Shown here piece by piece: positions 8,653-17,935 of a stretch of 43,023 nt of DNA. Position 1 is the first letter of the stretch. The number at the start of each line of letters is the position of its first letter. The notes under the pieces are model-generated. The model was given only the letters and a program-made list of their open reading frames with translations. It made no database searches and was not told where the DNA came from. Made by a program: the position numbers and the translations under genes. This DNA is from Acidobacteriota bacterium (GTDB taxonomy: Bacteria; Acidobacteriota; Holophagae; Acanthopleuribacterales; Acanthopleuribacteraceae). The stretch lies in NCBI GenBank assembly GCA_030066195.1, contig JASJCB010000090.1, forward strand, positions 1 to 43,023, read 5' to 3'.

Positions 8653-11600
8653 ATGAGCACTCTACAAAGGGAAGCGGAAATCCACCGCATCTACACCAGT
8701 GCGCTGGCCTTGGAAGGCGAGGCGCGGGTCGCGTATCTGGCCGAAGCCTGCGGCAGTGACGCCGAGCTGTTACAGCGGGTCGATCACTGTCTCCAGGCCG
8801 CGGAGGCCGGCAGTGCTTTGGATACTCGCTTCATGAACCGCATCGCCACCGGCGTCCGCCGTCTGAACCGGAACGCCGTCGAAGACATGACCGGTTGCAG
8901 CCTGGGCCGTTACAAATTGCTCGACAAGGCGGGCGAGGGTGGCATGGGCGTGGTCTACAAGGCCTTGGACACCTCGCTGGACCGCATCGTGGCGCTCAAG
9001 GTGCTGCGGCCCGGCACGGAATTGAATGCCGAAACCCATTTGCGCTTCGAGCGCGAGGGCAAGGTGATCGCCGCGTTGGACCATCCCAATATCGTCACCC
9101 TTTATTCGCGCGAGGTCGTGGACGGCCTGGTGTTTCTTACCATGGAATGGGTTCCCGGCCACACTCTGGATCAGGTCATTCCACCCACCGGCTTTGCCCA
9201 ACAACCCTTCTTTCATCTGGCCCTGCCGCTGTTGGAAGCCATGAGCGCCGCACATCGGGCCGGCATCGCCCATCGCGATTTGAAACCCGCCAACATCATG
9301 GTGGTCGACGGCGGTGTGAAGATTCTCGATTTCGGCCTGGCCCGGCGCGAGCACCGCGCCGGCGGCGGCGAAGACGACCCCACCTTCACCACTACCTCCC
9401 ACAAAGTCATGGGCACCTATCCCTATATGTCGCCCGAACAAATTATGGGCCGGCCCTCCGGCTGCCGCTCCGATGTCTTTTCCCTGGGCATTATCCTGAC
9501 CGAAATGCTCATCGGCAAGCGCCCCTTTAGTGGCGGCAGTCCCGCCGAGTCGATGTCCGCCATTTTGCGCGATGACCCGGCTCCGCTCACCGGTTGGTCG
9601 GCAACCAGCCCGCCGTTGACCGCCATGGTATCGCGATGCCTCGCCAAAGATCCGCAAGACCGCTATTCATCGGCCGCCCCCATGGCCGCCGAATTGAAGA
9701 CCGAGGAAACCCTCCGGCGCAACCGCAAGGCGCACTTCAGCGATGCCCTCCCGGCAGCCCGCGGTAAGCTCGCAGGTGGATTGGCGGCCGTCCGCCGCGT
9801 TCTGCAGAAGAATCGGGCGCTACTCGCCCCGGTGACGGCCCTCCTGGTAGTTGCCGCCGTGTTATTCTATCTCGATCGGACGACCGCCGCGCGGGAGAGG
9901 GTGCTGGATGCGGCCCGGCGGCAGGCCGATTATGAACTGGCCTGCATGTTCGAGGAAAGGGCGGCCGACGCCCTGGTGCGGAACCTGAGCCAGGAAGGTT
10001 GGCTATATACCCTGGCCGCTTTGAAACAGGAGATTCCGGCGGATAAGAAACTGGTGCGCGCCGGCGGTTTTCTACACGACCCGCACCTGCACGCGGCGGG
10101 CCGTTTGCTGTGGACTTCGCCGGTGGCGCCACGCTCCGGGCTGACGGCATTCGGACCGAACGGCGACCTGCTGGTCTTCGCCGCACGGGACCACAAGATC
10201 CGGGTCATCGATATCGAGAGCGGCAAGGGCAAGACCGTGTTTGCGGGCCATACAGCCGATATCACCGCGCTGGTTATCAGCCTGGACGGGAAGACCCTGG
10301 CCACGGCTTCCGAGGACAACACCATCCGCTTGTGGTCCTTGCCGGACACCCCCGCCGGAGCCCTGTCCGTAAATATCGAGGGCCCGCTACGCACCCTCAT
10401 CTCCCCGGCCACACCGCTTGCGGCCCTTGCCCTTGCCCCCACGGGAGGCCGACTTGCCGCTTCCGGACCGGCGAACGCCGTCTATCTGTGGGACGAGAAG
10501 GGCGAGCGGCTTCCGGATATCCAGCTCGCGGAGGGTCAGACCGCCGGCCGCCTGGCGTTCCATCCCGGCGGTCACCGGCTTTTCGTTGCACTGGGCGACG
10601 GCCGCATCCTGTCCTGGGACCCGCGCAACCAACACCGGGCCGCCATGCTCGAAGGGCATAGCGCCCCGGTGCTGGACTTTGCCTTTACCGATCCCGATCA
10701 GTCCCTGGTTTCCGCTTCCATGGACGGAACCCTGCGGCTCTGGCGCAAAAACGGCTCGGTCGCCTCTCCCGGCAGGAAGGACCCGGTGATTGCGGTGACC
10801 GTCTCGCGGGGGAACCTGGTTTCCGTGTCCGCCAAAGGCGTGGTCAAACGCTGGAAGGTCGAACCTGACGAGATCCGTATTCTCGCCTCCTGGGAGTTGG
10901 GTCAAAGGAACCCCGTGACCCAATTGACCCTGGCGCCCGCGCGCAACCTCATCGCCTACAGTGTTCCGGCGGGCGTGAATCTGCTCATCAGGGACCTGGA
11001 CACGGGCGAGCCACAAGGGTTGTCGCGGGGCCATTCGGGCAAGATTCGCCACGTGGCCTTCTCACCCAACGGCGATCAGGTCGCCTCGACGGCGGCCGAC
11101 GATAATTTCAAGATTTGGGACATTCGCTCGGGCCACGCCGTGGGCATTGTCTTCGGCAGCGATCCCACGGCCTTCGCCTTTTCTACCGACGGGCGGGAGT
11201 TCGCCTTTTCCCGAGGCGGGGAAAACCGGATCGACCTGGTTGAGGGAAGCCGCTTGAAGCTCATCTTCCGGGGTCATGAGGACGTGGTCGAAGACGTGAT
11301 TTTCTTAAATGACGGTCGTCTGATTTCCGCCTCGCACGACCACACGCTACGCCTCTGGAATCGCGCTCGACCCAACGAGCCCTGGATACTACGCGGGCAT
11401 ACCGATGCCGTGCTCGGTCTGGATGTTTCCCCGGACAATCGCCTGCTGGCCTCCGCCTCCCGGGATCATACGGTCCGGCTGTGGTCGATTGCAACAAACG
11501 GTCTTCTTCGGGTGCTTCGGGGTCATCACGGCGCGGTAGTAGACGTGGCCTTCTCCCCGGACGGGAGCCGGTTGGCCTCGGCGTCGACGGACAAAACCAT

Positions 11601-12951
11601 TCGGCTCTGGAGCGTGGTGACCGGTGAGCCAGACACGGTGTTTACGGGTCACGACGGCCCGCTTACCGCGCTTGCCTACTCGCCGGAGGGCCGGCGATTG
11701 GCCTCGTCCTCCCACGATCAGACCATCCGGTTATGGGACGTAGCGTCAGGCCGGGTTCAACTTACGTTGGCCGGAAGAGCCCGCTGGTTCAGTGATCTGG
11801 CCTTTTCACCGAACGGCGACGCCCTGCTCAGCGGGTCGTCCGCAGGCGCCGTACAGCTGTGGGATGTGACCCTGGACGCGGCCCCCCAGTTTCCGCTTGT
11901 GCGGGGCAACGGGGTCAGCGGGTTGATCTTTGCGCCGGATGGCGCTCAACTGGCTGTCTGCGCCGAGAATATCGACCTGTGGCGTATCGACTCGGCAGAG
12001 AGAACCCACACCCTTTCCGGCCACTCCGGCGGCGTGACGGCGGCCGCCTTCTCCAATGACGGCAAAACCCTGGCGGCCATTTCAGGCGATCGCACCATCC
12101 GGTTGTGGGACGCCGTTTCCGGCGCCGAACGGGCCGCTTTCGGCGTTCCGGGGAAACACCTGAGCGGCATCGCCTTCTCGCCGGACGGCAAACATCTCGC
12201 GGTAGCCGTGGACAGGGCCGTCCGGCTTTGGGAGGTATCGTCCCGCAAACCCATCCGAGATTTCTCGGAACATGCCGATCTGGTCACCCACCTGGTGTTC
12301 TCACCCTCCGGCAATCGGCTGGCGACGGCATCTCGCGACCGCATGATCGCGCTCCGGGACCCGAACGGGCAAGAGGCGGCGATCACCGGCGCCGGTCATG
12401 CCGACTGGGTGTTGAACCTGGCCTTTTCTGCCGACGGGGCGTTGCTGGCAAGCGCTTCGGCCGATCGCACCGCGCGCATTTGGGACCCGGCCGACATGAA
12501 GACGCGCCTTGTGTTGGAGCACCGGAACTGGGTTTCGGCCGTGGCCTTCACACGCGGGGGCGCCCAACTCATGACGACGTCCGGGGATAGTGTGACCCTA
12601 TGGGATACGGCTCGCGGCAAGGTAACAGCAGTTCTGTCGCATCCCTCCCGGGTGAATGCACAGGCCGTTTCACCGACCGGCGGCCGGCTGGCCACCGCGT
12701 GCCGGGAACAGATCAAGCTGTGGCTGCCGGAAGCCGCCGCGCCGCTTGATCCGGAAACCCTGTACCGCCGGGGCCTGCAAATCTTCGGTTACCGCATGCA
12801 AGACGCCGTGCTGATGCCGCTGCCCCGCTTTGAACTGGGCGGACTGCGCGACGGGCGCTATCGCGGACGGAAGCCCCGAGACGGCGTGAACCGGCCCCGT
12901 CCAATCGACGTGTCCCTGACGCAATGGCTCCTGGAGAGCGGGCCGCAATAA
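8653..12951 (+). CDS. Giant receptor Ser/Thr kinase with about 21 WD40 blades
   Basis: A 1432-residue protein starting at the ATG at 8653, 4 bases after the sigma factor stop; an in-frame upstream start at 8494 lies inside the sigma gene and is rejected. Residues 1-80 are a helical lead like that of the TPR kinase. The kinase domain runs about 86-360 with GEGGMGVVYKA, lysine K116, HRDLKPAN at 207-214 and DFG at 226-228, all catalytic residues being present. A membrane span lies at about 389-407. From about residue 480 to 1370 I count 21 WD40-like units, many with the GH...WD pattern and SPDG...ASASxDxTIRLW, enough for three seven-bladed propellers. The kinase would act in the cytoplasm and the WD40 part outside. 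Coupling to the ECF sigma factor suggests it phosphorylates or otherwise gates that factor. Confidence 0.93.
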   Translation: MSTLQREAEIHRIYTSALALEGEARVAYLAEACGSDAELLQRVDHCLQAAEAGSALDTRFMNRIATGVRRLNRNAVEDMTGCSLGRYKLLDKAGEGGMGVVYKALDTSLDRIVALKVLRPGTELNAETHLRFEREGKVIAALDHPNIVTLYSREVVDGLVFLTMEWVPGHTLDQVIPPTGFAQQPFFHLALPLLEAMSAAHRAGIAHRDLKPANIMVVDGGVKILDFGLARREHRAGGGEDDPTFTTTSHKVMGTYPYMSPEQIMGRPSGCRSDVFSLGIILTEMLIGKRPFSGGSPAESMSAILRDDPAPLTGWSATSPPLTAMVSRCLAKDPQDRYSSAAPMAAELKTEETLRRNRKAHFSDALPAARGKLAGGLAAVRRVLQKNRALLAPVTALLVVAAVLFYLDRTTAARERVLDAARRQADYELACMFEERAADALVRNLSQEGWLYTLAALKQEIPADKKLVRAGGFLHDPHLHAAGRLLWTSPVAPRSGLTAFGPNGDLLVFAARDHKIRVIDIESGKGKTVFAGHTADITALVISLDGKTLATASEDNTIRLWSLPDTPAGALSVNIEGPLRTLISPATPLAALALAPTGGRLAASGPANAVYLWDEKGERLPDIQLAEGQTAGRLAFHPGGHRLFVALGDGRILSWDPRNQHRAAMLEGHSAPVLDFAFTDPDQSLVSASMDGTLRLWRKNGSVASPGRKDPVIAVTVSRGNLVSVSAKGVVKRWKVEPDEIRILASWELGQRNPVTQLTLAPARNLIAYSVPAGVNLLIRDLDTGEPQGLSRGHSGKIRHVAFSPNGDQVASTAADDNFKIWDIRSGHAVGIVFGSDPTAFAFSTDGREFAFSRGGENRIDLVEGSRLKLIFRGHEDVVEDVIFLNDGRLISASHDHTLRLWNRARPNEPWILRGHTDAVLGLDVSPDNRLLASASRDHTVRLWSIATNGLLRVLRGHHGAVVDVAFSPDGSRLASASTDKTIRLWSVVTGEPDTVFTGHDGPLTALAYSPEGRRLASSSHDQTIRLWDVASGRVQLTLAGRARWFSDLAFSPNGDALLSGSSAGAVQLWDVTLDAAPQFPLVRGNGVSGLIFAPDGAQLAVCAENIDLWRIDSAERTHTLSGHSGGVTAAAFSNDGKTLAAISGDRTIRLWDAVSGAERAAFGVPGKHLSGIAFSPDGKHLAVAVDRAVRLWEVSSRKPIRDFSEHADLVTHLVFSPSGNRLATASRDRMIALRDPNGQEAAITGAGHADWVLNLAFSADGALLASASADRTARIWDPADMKTRLVLEHRNWVSAVAFTRGGAQLMTTSGDSVTLWDTARGKVTAVLSHPSRVNAQAVSPTGGRLATACREQIKLWLPEAAAPLDPETLYRRGLQIFGYRMQDAVLMPLPRFELGGLRDGRYRGRKPRDGVNRPRPIDVSLTQWLLESGPQ

Positions 12952-13016
12952 ACCGCCGGAAATTTTTTTCGTGATTTGTAGAGGTTCGGCCGCCCTTTTG
13001 CGAATTCCCTAACAGA

Positions 13017-13037
13017 GGCGGCTATTGGACAGCCGCC
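13017..13037. other. Perfect 7-bp hairpin upstream of the double serine hydrolase gene
   Basis: GGCGGCT at 13017-13023 pairs with AGCCGCC at 13031-13037 across a 7-base loop. It lies in the 120-base gap between the kinase gene and the next start and has no T-run after it, so it is not a standard terminator. It could be an operator or a leader hairpin. Confidence 0.4.
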
Positions 13038-13071
13038 GGGATGTTCGAAATCTCGTCACCAGGAGTTCGTC

Positions 13072-15744
13072 ATGAAAAACCATCGGGCCGGCTCGGCTTT
13101 ATTCCTCTCGGCTCTGTTCCTCTCGGGGCTCTGCTTGCCGTTAGCGGCACAGCAACGCATGATCACGCATGTGACCCGACCGGGCGGAGATTTCACCACC
13201 ACCGTTCTGGTGGAAAACGCCAACTCGGAAACCGGCTTCATCGAGGTGCTTCCCTTCGGCCCCGATGGGAGGGCTTTCCCCGCAATCTCCCTGGAACCCG
13301 CGCCGAACGCGGTCACCCGGCTGGCCGCCGCCGATCTTTTCAGTGATCTCGGCGAAGTCAGTCACTTCTACATTACACGGGCCGATCCGGGCGTCAGCTG
13401 CTCGGTTGCCTATCTTGCTTCCTCCGGCAAAGGCAGCCCCGTACACCTGGATGAAAGCAAGGTGCAGTCTACCGATTGGACCTTCTATCCCGGCGATTGG
13501 AAAACGGTCTACGACGGCTTGGCGATGGTCAACACCGGAGAGACCCCCACGCGGGTCACGCTGCATCAGATCCACCATCAGGGCTACCGCCTGTCAACCG
13601 AGGTTTTGGCCGAGGACCTGGCTCCCGGCGCCAAGCTGCTTTACGTGGTAGGCAGCCATGGTCAATCCAAGTTCCTGGCCGATACCAATACCTTCTTCGA
13701 GTTGAGGTCCGATCAGCCCCTGGCGTTGACCGCGCTGAGAGGCGCGAATCGGCCGCCACATCTGCTATGGGAAAACCCGGCCGGCCCGGGCCGGCGCTTC
13801 CGGGAACGCGAGCCCTACCGGCTTCTGAGTGTGACGCCCGAGGAAGCGGGCTATTCAGCGGCGGCGCTGGAAGAGGTTCGGGGTCTTATCGAACAATACA
13901 CTCAGGCGTCGGCCGTGATGCTGCTCCACGACGGCAAGGTTCTTTTCTCCTGGGGCGACATCGACCGCAACTTCTACCTGCACTCCATCCGCAAACCCAT
14001 GCTCAATGCGCTTTACGGTTTCCATGCGGAACGCGGCGCCATCGACCTGAACGCCACCATGGGCGAACTTGGCATCGATGACATTCCTCCGGTGCTCACC
14101 GAGCCTGAAAAACAGGCCCGCGTAGTTCATCTCCTCAAATCGCGTTCGGGCGTCTATCACGAGGCGGCGGGCGAATCACAAAGCATGATCGATGATCGGC
14201 CCGAACGGGGCAGCCATGCGCCGGACACCTATTTTTATTACAATAATTGGGACTTCAACGCGCTGGGTTCCATCTTCCGCCAGGAGACGGGCGCGGATAT
14301 TTTTGAAGAATTCAAAACCCGCGTCGCGGATCGCATCGGCATGGAGGATTTTCAGATCCGGAACTGCGATTATTTCTATAATCCTGACAAATCACAGCAT
14401 CCGGTCTATCGATTCAAGATGTCGGCCCGCGATCTGGCCCGCTTCGGCCTTTTATATATGAATAACGGCATCCTCGACGGCGAGCGTATCGTGTCGGAGA
14501 ACTGGGTGCATAACAGCGCCACGCCGTGGACCTCCGTATTGAAAAACGACAGGATCTATGCCTACGGTTATCTATGGGAAATGATCCCGACGGGAACCGA
14601 TTTTGGTCGTACCATGTATCACGGGGGTTATGGCGGCCATGTTCTCGCGGTGTTGCCCGAACATAAGCTGGTGTATGTCTACCGCACCGACACGGAGCAG
14701 GTAACGGATAACAGCGCGGCGTTCCAGTCGGTCTTGACGGCGCTGATGGCGGCTCGGGATGATGTAAATTGTGACAACCCCGATATCACCGTACGCGACC
14801 TGGAACCCGTTGCCGATATGGCCGCTTTCGGCGAAGCGGTTGAGCAGTTCCGGCAGGATATGAGCATTCCGGGATTATCGGCCGGCATCGTCAGGGACGG
14901 TGAGCTTGTCTGGTCCGGGGGATTCGGTGATGCCGAGGTGGGTTGCCGCATCGAAGCGAGTCCGGAGACCTGCTACAGCGTAGGTTCGCTCACCAAACCC
15001 GTTGCGGCCGTGGTGATCATGCAACTGGTTGAAGAGGGGCTGTTGGACCTGGATACACCCGTCTCCAATTTCGGCGTTCCGCTGGACAATGCCCAAAATA
15101 TTACGGTCCGACACCTGTTGACCCATACATCCGAGGGCAAGCCCGGCTCCTCCTTCAACTATGACGGCGACCGCTTTGCTTTCTTGGAGAACGTCATCCA
15201 GGGCGCCACGGGCCGACCCTTCGCCGACCTGGTGACGGAGCGCATCATCGATCCATTGAATATGAAGCATACCCTGCCCATGATCTATGAACAGGTCTGG
15301 CAATTGCCCAACGCCCAGGGCTATTGCCTTACCGGGAATTCAATTGTGCAATATAACTATCATTTCTCCCCGGCTGCCGGTTTGTTTTCCAATGTTCCGG
15401 ACTTCGCCCGCTTCGCAATCGCCTTGGGCAAGGGCGACCTGCTGGGTCCCCAAACCCGCAAGGAGATGTTGACGCCCATGATCAGCAACGCGGGCGAGAC
15501 GCTGCCCTATGGTCTGGGTTGGTTTATCCAGGAAATCGAGGGCGAGAAGGTGATCTGGCACGGCGGCACCTGGGAGGGCGCGTCCGCCCTGATGGTGCTG
15601 CTGCCGGACCAGGATCTGGCGTTCTTCATCATGGCCAATAACCAGATGCTCAGTTGGATGATGTACCCGGAGGGAGATGTCCGTTACTCACCCATTGCGC
15701 GCCTGTTCCTTGAATCCTTTGTCAATCGATCGACGGAGGAATAA
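13072..15744 (+). CDS. Exported protein with two tandem serine beta-lactamase-like domains
   Basis: An 890-residue protein; ATG at 13072 with AGGAG upstream. Residues 1-27 are a signal peptide ending LPLAAQQ. Residues 30-235 look like two beta-sandwich repeats (FTTTVLVENANSETGFIEV, then DGLAMVNTGETPTRVTLHQI) of unknown role. The first class C beta-lactamase/esterase domain is about 260-560 with SIRK at 305-308 as SxxK, a YNN motif and HGGYGGH. The second is about 580-885 with GIVRDGELVWSGGFG, SLTK at 639-642, RHLLTHTS and HGGTWEG. Such domains act as beta-lactamases, D-peptidases or esterases in the periplasm. One domain is the rule; two catalytic-looking copies in one chain is uncommon. A strong terminator follows. 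Confidence 0.9.
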   Translation: MKNHRAGSALFLSALFLSGLCLPLAAQQRMITHVTRPGGDFTTTVLVENANSETGFIEVLPFGPDGRAFPAISLEPAPNAVTRLAAADLFSDLGEVSHFYITRADPGVSCSVAYLASSGKGSPVHLDESKVQSTDWTFYPGDWKTVYDGLAMVNTGETPTRVTLHQIHHQGYRLSTEVLAEDLAPGAKLLYVVGSHGQSKFLADTNTFFELRSDQPLALTALRGANRPPHLLWENPAGPGRRFREREPYRLLSVTPEEAGYSAAALEEVRGLIEQYTQASAVMLLHDGKVLFSWGDIDRNFYLHSIRKPMLNALYGFHAERGAIDLNATMGELGIDDIPPVLTEPEKQARVVHLLKSRSGVYHEAAGESQSMIDDRPERGSHAPDTYFYYNNWDFNALGSIFRQETGADIFEEFKTRVADRIGMEDFQIRNCDYFYNPDKSQHPVYRFKMSARDLARFGLLYMNNGILDGERIVSENWVHNSATPWTSVLKNDRIYAYGYLWEMIPTGTDFGRTMYHGGYGGHVLAVLPEHKLVYVYRTDTEQVTDNSAAFQSVLTALMAARDDVNCDNPDITVRDLEPVADMAAFGEAVEQFRQDMSIPGLSAGIVRDGELVWSGGFGDAEVGCRIEASPETCYSVGSLTKPVAAVVIMQLVEEGLLDLDTPVSNFGVPLDNAQNITVRHLLTHTSEGKPGSSFNYDGDRFAFLENVIQGATGRPFADLVTERIIDPLNMKHTLPMIYEQVWQLPNAQGYCLTGNSIVQYNYHFSPAAGLFSNVPDFARFAIALGKGDLLGPQTRKEMLTPMISNAGETLPYGLGWFIQEIEGEKVIWHGGTWEGASALMVLLPDQDLAFFIMANNQMLSWMMYPEGDVRYSPIARLFLESFVNRSTEE

Positions 15745-15766
15745 CCCACAAACCGCCGATCCCCGC

Positions 15767-15794
15767 CCCGGCCGTTACGGCCGGGTTTTTTTTT
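15767..15794 (+). terminator. Strong rho-independent terminator
   Basis: CCCGGCCG at 15767-15774 and CGGCCGGG at 15778-15785 form a perfect 8-bp stem with a 3-base loop, followed at once by nine T residues. It ends transcription of the double serine hydrolase gene at 13072-15744. Confidence 0.93.
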
Positions 15795-16011
15795 CGGCGC
15801 CGGCAAACATACGGCAGAAACCACGGAGTTGCTTACCAGGCCCGAGGACCCGAATCTCAAGAAAGTAACTATGTCATCCGGCGAAGCCAGGTTTCCAGCC
15901 CGGAGTCCGCGGACTTCGGGCTAATCGTTTGTCCTTCAGTGGTTTGTATAATCGTGATCAATTGAATGTCGGTGGAACCAAGAGCTCCCTTTTCACCGAC
16001 TGAAAATTTGA

Positions 16012-16338
16012 AACGGGAAGACCCCGGGCACTCACGCCCGGGATCATCGAGTTCCATGGTATAAAGAGTCACATCAACTCGCGGGCTTATTGAATACGCT
16101 GTCCTGAACGGATGGGTTGACCTCGACCTTCTCAATGAAGTACTCGCGGCTGAAAATGCCTTCTTCCATGAAGACGAAATGGGCGATCATGATGCCGTCT
16201 ACCTTGCGCCAGCCGTCGAAGATCCAGGAACCCGGCGCAAAGCGTCCGCCCCCGCCTTCGACCGCCATCTTGACGGGCAACCAGGTTTTTTTGTTCAGGT
16301 ACCAGTGTTGCTTGCCGCCCCCGCTTCGGGTAATTTGA
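16012..16338. repeat. Direct repeat, left copy, bounding the AT-rich island
   Basis: This block matches 19396-19721 in the same orientation. From the shared stop codons (16074 and 19457) rightwards over 249 bases I count 13 mismatches and no indel, about 95 percent identity; identity fades after 16322. The match also extends about 60 bases past the stop with one indel and includes a hairpin (CCCGGGC/GCCCGGG). The block is the 3' end of the LolA-like gene plus downstream DNA. Confidence 0.93.
16074..16338 (-). pseudogene. Truncated duplicate of the LolA-like gene (C-terminal third only)
   Basis: Read on the minus strand this encodes about 84 residues that match the C-terminus of the gene at 19457-20197 with five substitutions, including GGGKQHWYLNKKTWLP, RFAPGSWIFD and the identical end VQDSVFNKPAS. 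The first two thirds of the gene, with its signal peptide and start, are absent: homology stops at about 16335, where AT-rich DNA begins. An ATG at 16352 opens the frame but lies in the unrelated sequence, so expression is doubtful. The intact copy is 3.4 kb to the right in the same orientation. Confidence 0.88.
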
Positions 16339-16339
16339 A

Positions 16340-16369
16340 TTGACAAAAACAAGGCTGCCGTGTTACTTA
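16340..16369 (+). promoter_or_regulatory. Possible promoter at the left junction of the AT-rich island
   Basis: A perfect TTGACA lies at 16340-16345, exactly where homology to the duplicated gene ends. No good -10 box sits at 17 bases, though AT-rich DNA (TAAATATTAT) follows at 16371-16380. It is the best-placed candidate to drive the small Cys-protein gene at 16407. Confidence 0.3.
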
Positions 16370-16406
16370 CTAAATATTATGCCTTCATAAAAAAACGGAG
16401 ACAATT

Positions 16407-16595
16407 ATGGAAAACTTGAAATATTTTTCAATTGGACTGATTTTTTCAGTCTATGCAGCAGCCACTATTGCTATGGATAAAGTTGAAGAGGAGCCGGAAA
16501 TCCCTTACATCGACTGTGATTTAAATGGTTCTGGTATTTGTTGTCAGGTAATTAACAGCACAGGAAAAATCTTGAACTGTTGGACCGAGTATTAG
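16407..16595 (+). CDS. Small secreted Cys protein, copy 1 (C...CC-x11-C)
   Basis: A 62-residue protein with a ribosome site GGAG 6 bases before its ATG. Residues 1-22 form a signal peptide, leaving a mature part of about 40 residues, acidic at first, with cysteines at 37, 45, 46 and 58. The motif CCQVINSTGKILNC lines up exactly with CCTIEVATGEVADC in the small protein at 17936: CC-x-[VI]-x3-TG-[KE]-[IV]-x-[ND]-C. Four cysteines suggest two disulfides in an exported peptide. I recognise no known family. It heads a module that continues with an exported propeller, and the DNA is much more AT-rich than the surrounding chromosome. Confidence 0.72.
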   Translation: MENLKYFSIGLIFSVYAAATIAMDKVEEEPEIPYIDCDLNGSGICCQVINSTGKILNCWTEY

Positions 16596-16601
16596 GTTTT
16601 A

Positions 16602-16802
16602 ATGCCGAACCAAATAACTTGTGAATGCATTCCAAGCCTAAGAAAAAAGCCACTAGCCTTAGTTTTTGGGTTGATGACAGGCTCTTTCTTGTTTTTCTTT
16701 CAAGTCGCTCTTTCATCTGACGTGATCAAGGATTTGGGAATACTTGGTATGGTTCGCCATGTAGGCAAATTCAATGCTGTCCATATACAAATGGGCCTAT
16801 AA
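16602..16802 (+). CDS. Small hydrophobic-segment protein, possibly frameshifted
   Basis: A 66-residue reading frame starts 6 bases after the previous stop with AGG 5 bases before the ATG. Residues 17-40 form a hydrophobic span or signal peptide (LALVFGLMTGSFLFFFQVAL). After about 16715 the tail is not convincing, while the -1 frame is open from there through 16897 into the propeller gene and reads like protein (YGSPCRQIQCCPYTNGPINI, then a charged stretch). This may be an intact tiny membrane protein, or the remains of a secreted Cys peptide broken by a frameshift. I cannot assign a function. Confidence 0.4.
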   Translation: MPNQITCECIPSLRKKPLALVFGLMTGSFLFFFQVALSSDVIKDLGILGMVRHVGKFNAVHIQMGL

Positions 16803-16897
16803 ACATTCCCACCTGGTTTGCAAACGATGAGCAGGTTTCGGGTGAGAGTTTCGTCACGCCAGAAAAATCTCTCGAAAAAACTATTAGGATCAACAGC

Positions 16898-17917
16898 ATG
16901 ATTCCATCTCTTTTACTGGTGCTAGTATCATTGGATCTAGAGATTGCCGGCGATCCAGTGCTGGATATACCCGGGGTTTACGGGTTGCAGGGTTTTGACT
17001 CCCAAGGTAAAATCATTGTGTTGGCCCTGAAAATCTCGCCAAATGTTCGGCTTTTCGACCAGAAAGGTCAGCTTTTACGAAAGTGGGGTAGAAGAGGACA
17101 AGGACCTGGTGACTTTACTAACGTGAAGGACGTTGCAATTATTGACGATAGCATCTGGGTTTTGAACAAAATACCTAACAAGGTTGTGGTTTTTTCTCTT
17201 TCAGGAGTTTTCATAAGGGAAGTCAGACTAGACTGCCGACATGTGGTTCGTATGGAAGCCGGTCAAGGCAATGTTTTTATCCAAGACGGCGGTTGGTTTA
17301 CACCGGACAATACTCTCCTCAGGTTTGATGGAAAGGCTGTGAGCAGAGTTAGATCGATTGATTTGGGAAAGACCGAGACATTAACCGCTAACGGCATGCC
17401 GCCGCTGACAATCCCTTCTCCATTTGCGCATAGAGATCATTGGATCGTTTTAGACGATGGTAAAATCGCTTATTACTCAAAAAATGATCGGGCCTTCCTA
17501 TTCCTGAATTTTGATGGGTCTGTGATAGAGACTCTGCCCTTTAAACCGGAAGAATATCAGGTCACAAAATCCAGTTTTGATCTTTGGCTTAATCGAACTC
17601 TGCCTCGGACAGGAAAAAATATTTCATTTCCAACAAGAGGATGGCGTAAATTGGCTGCTGATTTAATTCCTCCACGGCATTATCCCCCTGTTCTCGACTT
17701 GATTGCGGAGGGGGGAAAGCTGTGGATACAGAGAGGCTACCAGAGAGAACATCAACTTTGGGAAAGATATGACAAGAAAAAGCAGACCGGCACAATGATG
17801 GCGCCGTCTCATTACCAAATTATCGGATTTAAAGCTGGGCGCGCCTTCTTTGTGGAAAGCCGAGAAGATGATGACTTTTTCGTTTCAGCCGGGTTGAAAT
17901 CAGTCAACAAACAATGA
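16898..17917 (+). CDS. Exported 6-bladed propeller, island copy 1
   Basis: A 339-residue protein; the ATG at 16898 has AGGA 8 bases upstream and begins a hydrophobic export signal (IPSLLLVLVSLDLEIAGD). The diagnostic segment is KWGRRGQGPGDFTNVKDVAI at about residues 63-82, followed by SIWVLNKIPNKVVVFSLSG, as in NHL-like six-bladed propellers. It is a clear paralog of the protein at 18176: both share a YPP motif after a proline pair (PPRHYPP versus PPKYYPP) and the end motif QLWERY. The frame upstream to 16720 is open but has no good start, so I keep the ATG. The next gene starts 18 bases after its stop. Codon use is AT-rich. Function unknown; probably an extracytoplasmic binding protein acting with the adjacent small Cys proteins. 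Confidence 0.75.
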   Translation: MIPSLLLVLVSLDLEIAGDPVLDIPGVYGLQGFDSQGKIIVLALKISPNVRLFDQKGQLLRKWGRRGQGPGDFTNVKDVAIIDDSIWVLNKIPNKVVVFSLSGVFIREVRLDCRHVVRMEAGQGNVFIQDGGWFTPDNTLLRFDGKAVSRVRSIDLGKTETLTANGMPPLTIPSPFAHRDHWIVLDDGKIAYYSKNDRAFLFLNFDGSVIETLPFKPEEYQVTKSSFDLWLNRTLPRTGKNISFPTRGWRKLAADLIPPRHYPPVLDLIAEGGKLWIQRGYQREHQLWERYDKKKQTGTMMAPSHYQIIGFKAGRAFFVESREDDDFFVSAGLKSVNKQ

Positions 17918-17935
17918 CACTTTGAGGAGTTTTTT

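Noticed and set aside
15869..16135. Minus-strand frame of 88 codons overlapping the left repeat
   Set aside because: It starts out of frame within the pseudogene and resembles nothing known.
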